A stretch of DNA of 64,000 nt from Emticicia aquatilis (GTDB taxonomy: Bacteria > Bacteroidota > Bacteroidia > Cytophagales > Spirosomataceae). The stretch lies in contig NZ_BMKK01000002.1 in assembly GCF_014644295.1 (NCBI RefSeq), positions 62,001 to 126,000 on the forward strand, given 5' to 3'. A program made the position numbers and the translations under genes. The first letter of the stretch is position 1. Each line of letters starts with the position of its first letter. This document shows positions 53,684 through 63,600 of the stretch, in pieces. The notes beneath the pieces are model-generated. The model was given only the letters and a program-made list of their open reading frames with translations. It was not told the origin of the DNA and did not search any database.

Positions 53684-54535
53684 ATGAAAAATATATATAT
53701 AATATTATTGTTGGGTACGATTCAAAGCATTTTATGGGCTTGTACCGAAACAAACGATGTGATAAATCCGGGAGATAAACCCGTAATTGAAGCATATTTA
53801 GCTCCTAATCATCCTGTAAGTTTGAAGGCTTACACCGAAATTCCTTACTCCGAATCTTCAGAAGGCGTTTCGCAAGTAATTGATGGCCTTTCGATTAAGA
53901 TAATTGGAAGTAATGGCAAAACCTTTGTTCTGAAATCAGTAGGTAATGGAGCTTACGAATCAGCAGCTAATGAATTGATAGGAGTGGCAGGCACTACTTA
54001 TTCGTTAGAGTTTGATTATAAAGGTAGGAAAGTGACGGCTACGACCGAAATTCCAGCAAAACCAGTCAATTTTGCGAGCGATAAAAAAGAAATATCTCGC
54101 ACACAAATTGATTTGTCGGCGGGTTTTCAAGGCGGAGTTCGCCCACCTGGTGGAGGTTTCAATGAACAGAATACATCCGTTAATCTTACTTGGAGCAACC
54201 CAAATAACTATTATCATTTTATAGCAGTAGAAAATGTTGAAACCGACCCAGTTCAGATTTTAATTCCGCCAACGGGGAGGACTTTTCCAAACTTTAGATT
54301 TTTCAACGAACCACTTACTGGTAGTAGCAATGAAGTACGCTCGCAGAGCTTTCAGTATTTTGGCAAGCACAATATCATTTTATATCGTGTAAATCCAGAA
54401 TATGCTGCACTTTATCAGTCGAGTGGTACTACTTCTCAGAACCTCAGCACTCCGCCAACGAGTATTATTAATGGTTTGGGTATATTTACGGGCATCAATG
54501 CCGATACTATAAAGTTTGTAGTGAATAAGAATTAA
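53684..54535 (+). CDS. DUF4249 family lipoprotein
   Basis: 283 residues with a lipoprotein signal (ILLLGTIQSILWAC) and the DUF4249 pattern: DVINPGDKPVIEAYLAPNHP, SVGNGAYESAANELIGVAGTTYSLEF, and YKGRKVTATTEIPAKPV. The fold is beta-sandwich. Family members are found downstream of TonB receptors and are thought to bind the ligand at the cell surface. A terminator follows. The kinase-regulator-receptor-DUF4249 order suggests one regulated uptake or sensing locus. Confidence 0.9.
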   Translation: MKNIYIILLLGTIQSILWACTETNDVINPGDKPVIEAYLAPNHPVSLKAYTEIPYSESSEGVSQVIDGLSIKIIGSNGKTFVLKSVGNGAYESAANELIGVAGTTYSLEFDYKGRKVTATTEIPAKPVNFASDKKEISRTQIDLSAGFQGGVRPPGGGFNEQNTSVNLTWSNPNNYYHFIAVENVETDPVQILIPPTGRTFPNFRFFNEPLTGSSNEVRSQSFQYFGKHNIILYRVNPEYAALYQSSGTTSQNLSTPPTSIINGLGIFTGINADTIKFVVNKN

Positions 54536-54578
54536 GCACAGAGTAATATATCTATTTTTTAAGGTTAGTAAACTTGAT

Positions 54579-54611
54579 AAAGGGTTGGTTTTACCGACCC
54601 TTTTATTTTTC
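54579..54611 (+). terminator. Rho-independent terminator after the DUF4249 gene
   Basis: AAAGGGTTGGT / ACCGACCCTTT, an 11-base stem with one mismatch and a three-base loop, followed by a T-rich tract. Confidence 0.85.
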
Positions 54612-54747
54612 AGAAATCACACAATTATATTACATTCTACGATGTTATTAATGGTATAATATTTGCCATTTTATGTGTAAAAGTTGAGTTTTTAAAACTT
54701 ACGGTTGATATTCCTCGTATTTTCTATGCAATCGTTCACAGCATTTT

Positions 54748-55311
54748 ATGAATTACTCTTTCAATATAATAGAAGAATATAAATCACTAAGTCCGAATAT
54801 TCAGGCAGATATATTGGCTAAATTGAAAATTTTAGAATTTGCCAAACACGATTTCTTATTGAAAAAAGGAGAAGTCTGCAAAGGTATTTATATCATTGAA
54901 AAAGGTTGTTGTCGAACTTATCTGGAAGAAGGTGGCAGAGAAATTACTACTTCTTTTGGCATAGATACAAACATTATTTGTAGTGCTTACAGTTATTTAT
55001 CGCAGACAGTTTCGGAAGAATATATTCAAACGCTTGAAGATACATTTTGCTATTTTATTTCTTACAAAAGTATCCAGTCACTTCTTGAAAAATACGTAGA
55101 GTTTAATGTTTTTGTAAGAAAAATATATGAATCATTGCTAATCAATGAAATAAATCTACTCAATTCGATTAGAACCAAAAGTGCTTTAGAGCGATACGAA
55201 CTCTTTATGGAAAAAACACCTAAGATATTGCAGCGGGTGCCACTCAGCCATTTGGCCTCATTTTTAGGTATGAGTAAAGAAACATTGAGCAGGATGAGAA
55301 GTAAGATATAG
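54748..55311 (+). CDS. Crp/Fnr family transcriptional regulator
   Basis: 187 residues. The cNMP-binding-type beta roll (about 20-120) contains FLLKKGEVCKGIYIIEKGCC and RTYLEEGGREITTSFG, and the short C-terminal winged-helix (about 165-187: LSHLASFLGMSKETLSRMR) matches the Crp recognition helix. The region that would bind cAMP lacks a clear PFGE-type phosphate loop, so the ligand is uncertain. It converges on the GG-leader peptide gene with a shared terminator, so it may or may not control that gene. Confidence 0.88.
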   Translation: MNYSFNIIEEYKSLSPNIQADILAKLKILEFAKHDFLLKKGEVCKGIYIIEKGCCRTYLEEGGREITTSFGIDTNIICSAYSYLSQTVSEEYIQTLEDTFCYFISYKSIQSLLEKYVEFNVFVRKIYESLLINEINLLNSIRTKSALERYELFMEKTPKILQRVPLSHLASFLGMSKETLSRMRSKI

Positions 55312-55317
55312 AAAACT

Positions 55318-55348
55318 AAAAAAAGCCTTGAAACTCAAGGCTTTTTTT
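55318..55348. terminator. Bidirectional terminator between the Crp/Fnr gene and the GG-leader peptide gene
   Basis: AAAAAAAGCCTTGA / TCAAGGCTTTTTTT, a 14-base perfect stem with a three-base loop and A/T tracts on both sides. It ends both converging genes. Confidence 0.9.
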
Positions 55349-55376
55349 AGTTTTTGGGCTACAAGTTTTCAAAAAA

Positions 55377-55622
55377 TTATTTGCAAATACCTAACGACAA
55401 GCTAAATGAAAACGAGATTGTTGGAAGGCAAGTTGTTGGTTTTGGAGCACATGGGTTTGAATAACCTCCAGTGTTACAAGATGGTGGCGGTGGAGTGTAG
55501 CAAGGTGCAGGTTGGCATGTTGTTTTGGGTGCACATAATAATGATAAAAGTCCGAAAGTACCACCTTGTACTTCTTCTGCGTTTGTGATTTCAAACGATG
55601 AGAAATTGTCTAATGATTTCAT
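55377..55622 (-). CDS. Putative RiPP/bacteriocin-like precursor with double-glycine leader
   Basis: An 81-residue peptide gene with ATG start. The leader (MKSLDNFSSFEITNAEEVQGG, 1-21) has hydrophobic residues at -12 and -4 and Gly-Gly at -2/-1, the cleavage site of C39 peptidases. The core (22-81) has seven Cys (30, 36, 41, 49, 58, 65, 80), eleven Pro and fifteen Ser/Thr, with P-P-P-P at 44-47. Such a composition suits disulfide, thioether or O/S-glycosyl modification. A GT2 gene and a SpaB_C-like gene lie upstream on the same strand. The peptide family is unknown to me; a stray small secreted protein is the alternative. Confidence 0.6.
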   Translation of the reverse strand: MKSLDNFSSFEITNAEEVQGGTFGLLSLLCAPKTTCQPAPCYTPPPPSCNTGGYSNPCAPKPTTCLPTISFSFSLSLGICK

Positions 55623-55674
55623 TGTGTTTATTTTTTAAGGTTCACGAACATTTAGACTTTGGTTCACTCAATAG

Positions 55675-55692
55675 ATTATTTGTCTAAATAAT
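55675..55692. promoter_or_regulatory. Palindrome ATTATTT-GTCT-AAATAAT before the precursor gene
   Basis: Seven-base arms with a four-base spacer, 53 bases upstream of the precursor start. The spacing is like that of Crp/Fnr-family operators (TTGAT-N4-ATCAA), but the arms differ from that consensus. AT-rich palindromes arise easily by chance. Confidence 0.3.
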
Positions 55693-55699
55693 TACTTTA

Positions 55700-55707
55700 C
55701 AAATATA
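55700..55707 (-). promoter_or_regulatory. Putative -7 box of the precursor gene
   Basis: On the minus strand TATATTTG matches TAnnTTTG, 78 bases before the start codon. No TTG at the -33 position, so support is partial. If real, the precursor has its own promoter. Confidence 0.4.
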
Positions 55708-55833
55708 TGATTTTTAAGTAATTATGAGCCTTAAAAATACCCTCATTTTGCCTTTTTTGATATATGTCAAAAAATAAAAAAAAGTTATTAAGTGGTATGA
55801 TTTTTGCAATAATTTTAATAATTTCGATTGAAA

Positions 55834-56586
55834 TCAATATTGTAGTACTGCTTTCGTAGTGTACAGTAATTGAGGGGCAAAATTTCTGATTTCGAGCATC
55901 GTACATATACTTTCTACCAATGTATGAAAAGGTGCTTTATTTAAAAAATCAGACGCAACATTCAGCCAATTTATTACCCAGTTTTCTATTTTTTCTTCAG
56001 ACTCTATTTGTTGCACTTCTCTATAAAAATTAACTAACGGCGAGTTATTATCAATGTTATTCGGGGTATTTTCGAGCGTTTCGACTAATTCTTTCTTAAT
56101 TTGTTCTTTATTTGCTTTTACCAAAGCCATAAAAATTAACTGAATAGCAAAGTTGATTCTGTTTTTTTCTTCTACAAAAAAATCGTTGTATCGGAGTGCA
56201 TCAACCACAACCGAACTTAGGTTGTTCAAAAAAATGACATATTCGTTACTTGCCAAGTTGTCAGGATAAGTGATATTAATCGTTTGAGGAATATATTTGA
56301 TATTATGCAAGGTGTTTTCGGGAACATTCCTGAATAATGGGTCTTCACTGACAGTTGTTTCGGACACAGGTAGATAGACTAAATAGGAGGAAATAGTATC
56401 TAATTGATTCTTTATAATGCTTGGGCTGAACACTTTTAGGTGATACCCCCGTTCGGAATCGAAAAAGAAAAAGAATTGATTCTTGTCTAAGGTTTCTTCT
56501 AAAAGAGAAAGAATCGCTTTCCAATTTCTTTTATGAGAAAATATCATGAATCCCTCGAGTTGATTATTCGTAAAAAGATTTTTCAT
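55834..56586 (-). CDS. Diverged SpaB_C-like (thiopeptide-type/LanB elimination) protein, tentative
   Basis: 250 residues, no signal peptide. The pattern of the family is seen in weak form: FFFFFDSERGYHLKVFS (38-54) is like the usual ff-iRY-d-gpHLRlR block, and KYIPQTINITYPDNLASNEY is like the yePEieRYGG-aE block. The C-terminal LEIRNFAPQLLYTTKAVLQY is in the place of the NRL-E region. SpaB_C domains remove glutamate during dehydration in LanB or act as cyclases in thiopeptide synthesis. Here the glutamylation domain is missing. The start overlaps the stop of the GT2 gene by four bases, so translation is coupled. It precedes the precursor gene by 211 bases. The family call is inference and needs a profile search. 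Confidence 0.45.
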   Translation of the reverse strand: MKNLFTNNQLEGFMIFSHKRNWKAILSLLEETLDKNQFFFFFDSERGYHLKVFSPSIIKNQLDTISSYLVYLPVSETTVSEDPLFRNVPENTLHNIKYIPQTINITYPDNLASNEYVIFLNNLSSVVVDALRYNDFFVEEKNRINFAIQLIFMALVKANKEQIKKELVETLENTPNNIDNNSPLVNFYREVQQIESEEKIENWVINWLNVASDFLNKAPFHTLVESICTMLEIRNFAPQLLYTTKAVLQY

Positions 56587-57581
56587 GCCAGAATAATTGG
56601 ATTGGTATAATCGAAATTTTTATAAACTATTCCGCTTCCGAAAGACTCATCATTCACAGTTGTTCGTTTATTGTGAAAATTATCCATAAATCGAAGTTTA
56701 TTGCTTAGTTGAGAATAAAAATTGATGGTCGAAATCAGCGTTTCTTGCTTCGTTACTACGGTTGCATTCGCTACTAAATCTTCATTAAAAAGGCCTTTTT
56801 CGATAGAATCTTCAAGAATGTAATATCTATTTAGAAATTCGAGCGGGCGAATCGTCTCAATTTCTATACTTGGATTGCTATACATGCTATCAATAATCTG
56901 GGCGGATTCGTAAGTATTATCTTTATAAAGAATAGTCAATTTTGATTGCCAATAACTAAGATTTTCTACAAAAATGGCTTGTAGATGATTGTAAATAAAC
57001 TCGTTTTTGATTCGCTCTTCTTCGGTGTGTGTAATGGCTTTTAGGAATTCTGTGTCATTAAATGTCGCTTCTGTTCGCCCTAAATTGGTTAAACGATTCT
57101 TGAGGTCGTTGTCCTCAAAACCATACCCTTTAATTGCTTCATCGTATCCCCTGATTTGTAGAAAATCACTTTTTGTAGTCGATATTTTCCCAAAAGTATC
57201 GCTCAGATTATTGTTTTGTGGAGCAATAAAAATCGAATTATGCTGCTGAAACATAGCCGTAAGGTATTCAGCGAAACCTTTTCCTGCATAATTATCGGCA
57301 TCTAAATTACAAACGATATTGCCACTGGCTAATCTAAAAGCCATATTTCGAGAATGGCTGCGGTTATAGAAAGTTGGTTGAGTAGTTCTGAAATAAGCAA
57401 CCTTACCGCAAAATTGGTCGAAATTTTGCTGCACCCAATCTTCTAAACCATCGGTAGAATTATAATCTAAAATGACAAACTCGATGTTTTCGGTAGCGAT
57501 GTTGTCGGCTAAATTCATCGGAAGGGTTTCCTTCAGATGATATAAGCGATTCATAACCGTCGTGCAAAATGAAATTTTCAA
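56583..57581 (-). CDS. GT2 family glycosyltransferase (TTG start)
   Basis: 332 residues. MKISFCTTVMNRLYHLKETL begins directly as a GT-A family 2 enzyme. The nucleotide-sugar site is LDADN with DAD (94-96), NRSHSRNMAFRLASG is the acceptor-side block, and RGYDEAIKGYGFEDNDL (144-160) has the GxG-ED-xDL pattern of the galactosyltransferase-like GT7-C region. A C-terminal domain of about 130 residues follows (from 205) with no family I know. The start codon is TTG; no in-frame ATG is near. It is separated from the giant-protein gene by a terminator. In the neighbourhood of a RiPP-like precursor, it could glycosylate Ser/Thr/Cys as SunS does in glycocins (inference). Confidence 0.82.
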   Translation of the reverse strand: MKISFCTTVMNRLYHLKETLPMNLADNIATENIEFVILDYNSTDGLEDWVQQNFDQFCGKVAYFRTTQPTFYNRSHSRNMAFRLASGNIVCNLDADNYAGKGFAEYLTAMFQQHNSIFIAPQNNNLSDTFGKISTTKSDFLQIRGYDEAIKGYGFEDNDLKNRLTNLGRTEATFNDTEFLKAITHTEEERIKNEFIYNHLQAIFVENLSYWQSKLTILYKDNTYESAQIIDSMYSNPSIEIETIRPLEFLNRYYILEDSIEKGLFNEDLVANATVVTKQETLISTINFYSQLSNKLRFMDNFHNKRTTVNDESFGSGIVYKNFDYTNPIILA

Positions 57582-57632
57582 GGCTATAATATGAGTTTTA
57601 AATCTCGAATCGTATTGCTGACAATTTCTAAA

Positions 57633-57672
57633 AATAAAGTCCGAACAAAGATAACTTTATTCGGACTTTATT
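57633..57672 (-). terminator. Rho-independent terminator of the giant surface protein gene
   Basis: AATAAAGTCCGA / TCGGACTTTATT, a perfect 12-base stem with T residues on the minus strand, 20 bases after the stop. It isolates the GT2-SpaB_C-precursor group from the giant gene. Confidence 0.85.
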
Positions 57673-57691
57673 CAATCAACTTATTGGTTTA

Positions 57692-60600
57692 TCAATTATT
57701 ACAAACTCTGATTTGTGCTTTAAATACTGTACCAGAATTTGCTACAAAACCAGCTGTTAGTTGTATTGCTTTCCCTGCTTGGTAAGTAACGTTTGCAGGA
57801 GCAACAATTTTACTTGAAGCTGTAATTGTTTGCGAGGCTTGTTCGGTTAAAGTTCCAGTCAAATCAGTTGTAATTGATTTTGTTGCTGGAATGACTGAAA
57901 CCGTGCTTATAGATGGATTTCCTGCTAAAGCTTGGTTCGATGAAGCCACTCTTATGCGATAATTGCTTCCTCCAGCGGTTGCCTGTGGAATTTGACACGT
58001 AACTGTCCCAACCACATTTGTTAAACCTATAATAGTTGGAGTTCCAAAATTACCATTAGCATCTGAAAGTTGAACTTGGAAATTATTACTTGGATTGAAA
58101 GAACCAGTTGTCGAGAAAGTAACATCAACCGAACTACCTGCACAAAGTGTATTATTTGTTAGGGTTGGAGCAGAAATGGTTGCCAAATTCCCAACGATTG
58201 TAAAGGTCGTATTAACTGGACCATAAACAATACCACCGCCTCGATTGTCTTGAGCGTATCCTGTAATGGTGATAGTGTAAGTGCCAGGAATGAGATTTCT
58301 ACCAAATACATCGTTTCCTAAATTATCGAACATAGCAAAAAGTTGCACATTTTGCAAGATTGTCCAGTTTTGTTCAGGGCCAATGATAGTCATATCAACA
58401 CTTTCGATAGTAATGTTTTGACAAATAGGAACTGCAAGAATTGAGACTGGTTCTGCGAGTTGTTGAATAGTCATACCATTAGAAAGCGAGAAAAGCGGCT
58501 GGAAAGGATTGCCTGCTTTAACATACTGCAAATCAATAATTTGTGTACAAGGTTCAACCCCAGAAACAACAACATTAGTTGTAGCGGTTGCTGTACAAAC
58601 ACCAGTTGTAGCTGTGACTGTATAAATACCTCCATTGATTGTCAGGGCATTAGGGATAGTTGGGTTAGTGTTTGTACTATTAAAATTATTTGGACCTACC
58701 CAAGAATAACTTGTACCACCATTTGCAGACAATACAATAGATTGCCCAATAGTATAAGGACCAGTATTTGAAGCTGAAATATTGAGATTATTTGTGAATG
58801 TTATGCTTGTTGAAGCGGTAGCTGTACAACCATTATTACCAGTAACTGTGACGGTATAATTACCAGCGGATGTAATATTAATTGTGGCACTTGTAGAACC
58901 ATTCGACCAAAGGTAAGTTCCACCACCTGTTGCGGTTCTTGTGACACTTGTTACAGCACAACTTAGGTTATCCGAGCCATTGATTTGAGCATTCGGTAAT
59001 GAACCGTCATTTGTTACAGAAGTCGTAGCGGTAGCCGTACAACCATTCGTACCAGTAACTGTGACGGTATAAATACCAGCGGAAGTAATATTAATAGTTG
59101 CACTTGTAGAACCATTTGACCAAAGATAAGTTCCCCCACCTGTTGCGGTTCTTGTGACACTTGTTACGGCACAACTTAGGTTATTTGTACCAGTAATTTG
59201 CACATTCGGCACGCTGTTATCAATAGAAATATTAGTTGAAGCGGTAGCCGTACAACCATTATTACCAGTAACTGTGACGGTATAATTACCAGCGGATGTA
59301 ATATTAATTGTGGCACTTGTAGAACCATTCGACCAAAGGTAAGTTCCTCCACCTGTTGCGGTTCTTGTGACACTTGTTACAGCACAACTTAGGTTATTTG
59401 TACCAGTAATTTGCACATTCGGCACGCTGTTATCAATAGAAATATTAGTTGAAGCGGTAGCCGTACAACCATTATTACCTGTTACAGTGACGGAATAATT
59501 ACCAGCGGATGTAATATTAATAGTTGCACTTGTAGAGCCATTCGACCAAAGATAAGTTCCCCCACCTGTTGCAGTTCTTGTGACACTTGTTACGGCACAA
59601 CTTAGATTATTTGTACCAGTAATTTGCACATTCGGCAATGAGCCGTCGTTTGTTACATTGGTAGTAGCGGTAGCCGTACAACCATTATTACCAGTAACTG
59701 TGACGGTATAATTACCAGCGGAAGTAATATTAATTGTGGCACTTGTAGAGCCATTCGACCAAAGGTAAGTTCCACCACCTGTTGCGGTTCTTGTGACACT
59801 TGTTACAGCACAACTTAGATTATTTGTACCAGTAATTTGCACATTCGGCAATGAGCCGTCGTTTGTTACATTGGTAGTAGCGGTAGCCGTACAACCATTA
59901 TTACCTGTTACAGTAACGGAATAATTACCAGCGGAAGTAATATTAATAGTTGCACTTGTAGAACCATTTGACCAAAGATAAGTTCCCCCACCTGTTGCGG
60001 TTCTTGTGACACTTGTTACGGCACAACTTAGATTATTTGTACCAGTAATTTGCACATTCGGCACGCTGTTATCAATAGAAACATTGGTAGTAGCGGTAGC
60101 CGTACAACCATTATTACCTGTTACAGTGACGGAATAATTACCAGCGGAAGTAATATTAATTGTGGCACTTGTAGAGCCATTCGACCAAAGGTAAGTTCCC
60201 CCACCTGTTGCGGTTCTTGTGACACTTGTTACGGCACAACTTAGATTATTTGTACCAGTAATTTGCACATTCGGCACGCTGTTATCAATAGAAACATTAG
60301 TTGAAGCGGTAGCCGTACAACCATTATTACCTGTTACAGTGACGGAATAATTACCAGCGGAAGTAATATTAATTGTGGCACTTGTAGAGCCGTTTGACCA
60401 AAGATAAGTTCCCCCACCTGTTGCGGTTCTTGTGACACTTGTTACAGCACAACTTAGATTATTTGTACCAGTAATTTGCACATTCGGCACGCTGTTATCA
60501 ATAGAAACATTGGTAGTAGCGGTAGCTGTACAACCATTATTACCTGTTACAGTGACGGAATAATTACCAGCGGATGTAATATTAATAGTTGCACTTGTAG

Positions 60601-63600
60601 AGCCATTCGACCAAAGATAAGTTCCCCCACCTGTTGCGGTTCTTGTGACACTTGTTACGGCACAACTTAGGTTATCCGAGCCATTGATTTGAGCATTCGG
60701 TAATGAACCGTCATTTGTTACAGAAGTCGTAGCGGTAGCCGTACAACCATTATTACCAGTAACTGTGACGGTATAAATACCAGCGGAGGTAATATTAATT
60801 GTGGCACTTGTAGAGCCGTTTGACCAAAGATAAGTTCCCCCACCTGTTGCGGTTCTTGTGACACTTGTTACGGCACAACTTAGGTTATTTGTACCAGTAA
60901 TTTGCACATTCGGCACGCTGTTATCAATAGAAACATTAGTTGAAACGGTAGCCGTACAACCATTATTACCTGTTACAGTGACGGTATAATTACCAGATTG
61001 AGAGACACTTACAGTGGCATTTGTTCCCAAAGAATTGCTCCAATTGTACGTTCCTCCACCTGTTGCAGTGAGCGAAATACTTGGATTCGAGCAAGTTATT
61101 TGCCCACCTCCATTGATGCCTGCAGTTGGATTACTATTGATTATAACTTGTGTCGTGGTACTTAACGTACAATTATTTGCATTTGTAACGGTTAATGTAT
61201 AAACTCCATTGGCTGCCGTTGTAACATTTGAAATACTTGGATTTTGAAGACTTGATGTAAATGAATTGGGTCCTGTCCAAGAGTAATTGGTCATGCCTGG
61301 AGTCGAATTTAAGGTCAGGGTTTGTCCAACACATTTCGGAGAATCTGAACTTGGATTAGGATTTGAAGTAGAATTCACTACAACGGACGTTGTAGCACTT
61401 GCTGTACAACCAAAACTATTTGTCTGTGTAATGGTGTATGTTCCGCCTGCTGATATTGTTACATTAGAAATATTTGGATTTCTTAATGAAGATGTAAATC
61501 CATTAGGTCCTGCCCATAAATAAGTTAAACTTGCAGCCGATGTTAAGTTGAGCAAATTTCCACTACAAACAGGCGAATTAGAACTTGGATTGGGTACTGG
61601 CAAGGAATTTATCGAAACATTTACCGCCACAAATCCGCTTTGGCAAGTCACATTTTCACATCGTACATTGTAAGTTGTTGGTGAGGTTAGATTAGGCGTT
61701 ACAAAAGGCGAGCCTGTAAATGGAATTGCTACCGAGCTGGAATTATACCAAACTGGTGAGCCGCTGGCACAAGTAGCGGTTAATGAAGCAGATGTTCCAC
61801 TACAAATCGTTGGATTGTTTGTGCCTGTGGGTGTAGCAATAACCGCACTTACATCACCCGTTATCGTCCAACCTTTACCACCATTACTTGTAGCTAAAAC
61901 TAAATTAGCTCTATCGGCCGCAGATGCACAGTATTGCCTGCCTGTTGCCCCCATATTTCTGCCAGTTACAGTACCTGCATTGAATCCTGTGAGAGTTGCA
62001 TCATAATTAGCAATGCTCATACCACAATTGTTAAGAAAAAAGCTTAAATTAACATTTGCATTAAGTTTCGTACCCCAAGCTCCCAAACTTTGGTTGAATG
62101 CACTGGCATTATCAAACATTATACCCATATTTGTAACGGCTGATACATTCCAACTGCTGATGTCTTGATTAAAAGCACTTGCTCCATTAAACATATAAAC
62201 CATACTTGTAACGGCTGATACATCCCAATTACCTATGGGCTGATTGAATGCTATCGCTCCCTTAAACATATCACTCATGCTTGTCACTGCCGAGACGTTC
62301 CAACTACCTATGTTTCCGTTAAAAGCAATAGCATTAGAAAACATAGAATTCATACCTGTAACAGATGATACATCCCACGCACCAATATTTTGATTAAATG
62401 CATTAGCACTAGCAAACATATAACTCATGTTATCTACATTTGATACGTCCCAGCTACCTATGTTTTGATTAAAGGCATCAGCATTCATAAACATAGCATT
62501 CATTTTTGTTACGGCTGATACATTCCATGCACCAATATTCTGATTAAATACAGTAGCGTTAGAAAACATAGAACCCATATCTGTAACAGATGATACATCC
62601 CACGCACCAATATTTTGATTAAATGCACTTGCATCATTGAATAGAGCCGTCATCCTTGTTACAGTCGATACATTCCATCCACTAATGTCCTGATTGAATA
62701 CTGTAGCACCACTAAACATACCCTCCAAATTTGTTACACCCGATATAACCCATGAGTTTATATTTGATGGACTATTTAGAGATGAACAGTTAAAAAACAT
62801 ATATGACATATTCCTAACAGATGATAGATTTGGTACGTCAGTAGCCAGAATATTCAAGTTATTACATCCACCAAAAGCAGCACTAAAATCTGTCCACGCC
62901 ACATTACCCCATTGTTTTATTTCAATCAACCTACTCCTATCAGGGCCACTATTAATAGATATTCTTTGAAAATTTGTTGGATAAATACTTAAATCAATCG
63001 TTGCCCCCGATGGCAGGCCTGTAATATTTGGTGAACCCGTAAATGACCCCGAACCAGTAGCACCTCCACCACCTACTTCTTGCCATGTATAATTGACAGT
63101 TCCGCCAGTAGAAGCATTAAAACCAAACTGGGTGCTTCCAGACCCAGTCGTAGCCAAGTTCCAACGAGTGATAAACGGCGTTCCAGTCGGATTTACTACT
63201 TGGCTCACCGTATTGCTGGTACTCGCTGCATATTGTGTAGCATTTCCTGCATAAGATGCCGTAGCACTGTGCGTTCCGAATGTCAAACCTGAAATAGAAA
63301 ACGTAGCAATACCTGATGAGTTGGTTGTAGATGTATAATTTGAAGCACCTATTGTAAGTGTAACAGTCTGACCATTTAACCCGATTGAATTGGAAGTAAG
63401 AGTTGCTGTAAAGACAACATTATTCCCAACTATCGAAGGATTTGTACCTGAACTCAAACTCAAACTCGTTTCAGCCAAACCATTACCCTGAATGGCAAAT
63501 GTATAAGGATTTTCATTAGAATCATTATTGGCAATACTCACCGTAGCTGTCCTTGTTCCACCTGATGAAGGGTCGAAAGTTACGGTAAATGTAGTAGAAC

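Noticed and set aside
55391-55594. Alternative-frame ORF over the precursor gene
   Set aside because: It lacks a leader pattern and core composition and is rich in His/Gln from the shifted Cys/Pro codons.
60050-60670. Repeated plus-strand ORFs starting [16 protein letters not shown]
   Set aside because: They are antisense readings of the 213-bp repeats of the giant gene and recur only because the repeat recurs.
58784-60913. Regular repeats as a possible CRISPR array
   Set aside because: Units are 213 bp, contiguous without spacers and in frame in a coding gene; no cas genes are present.
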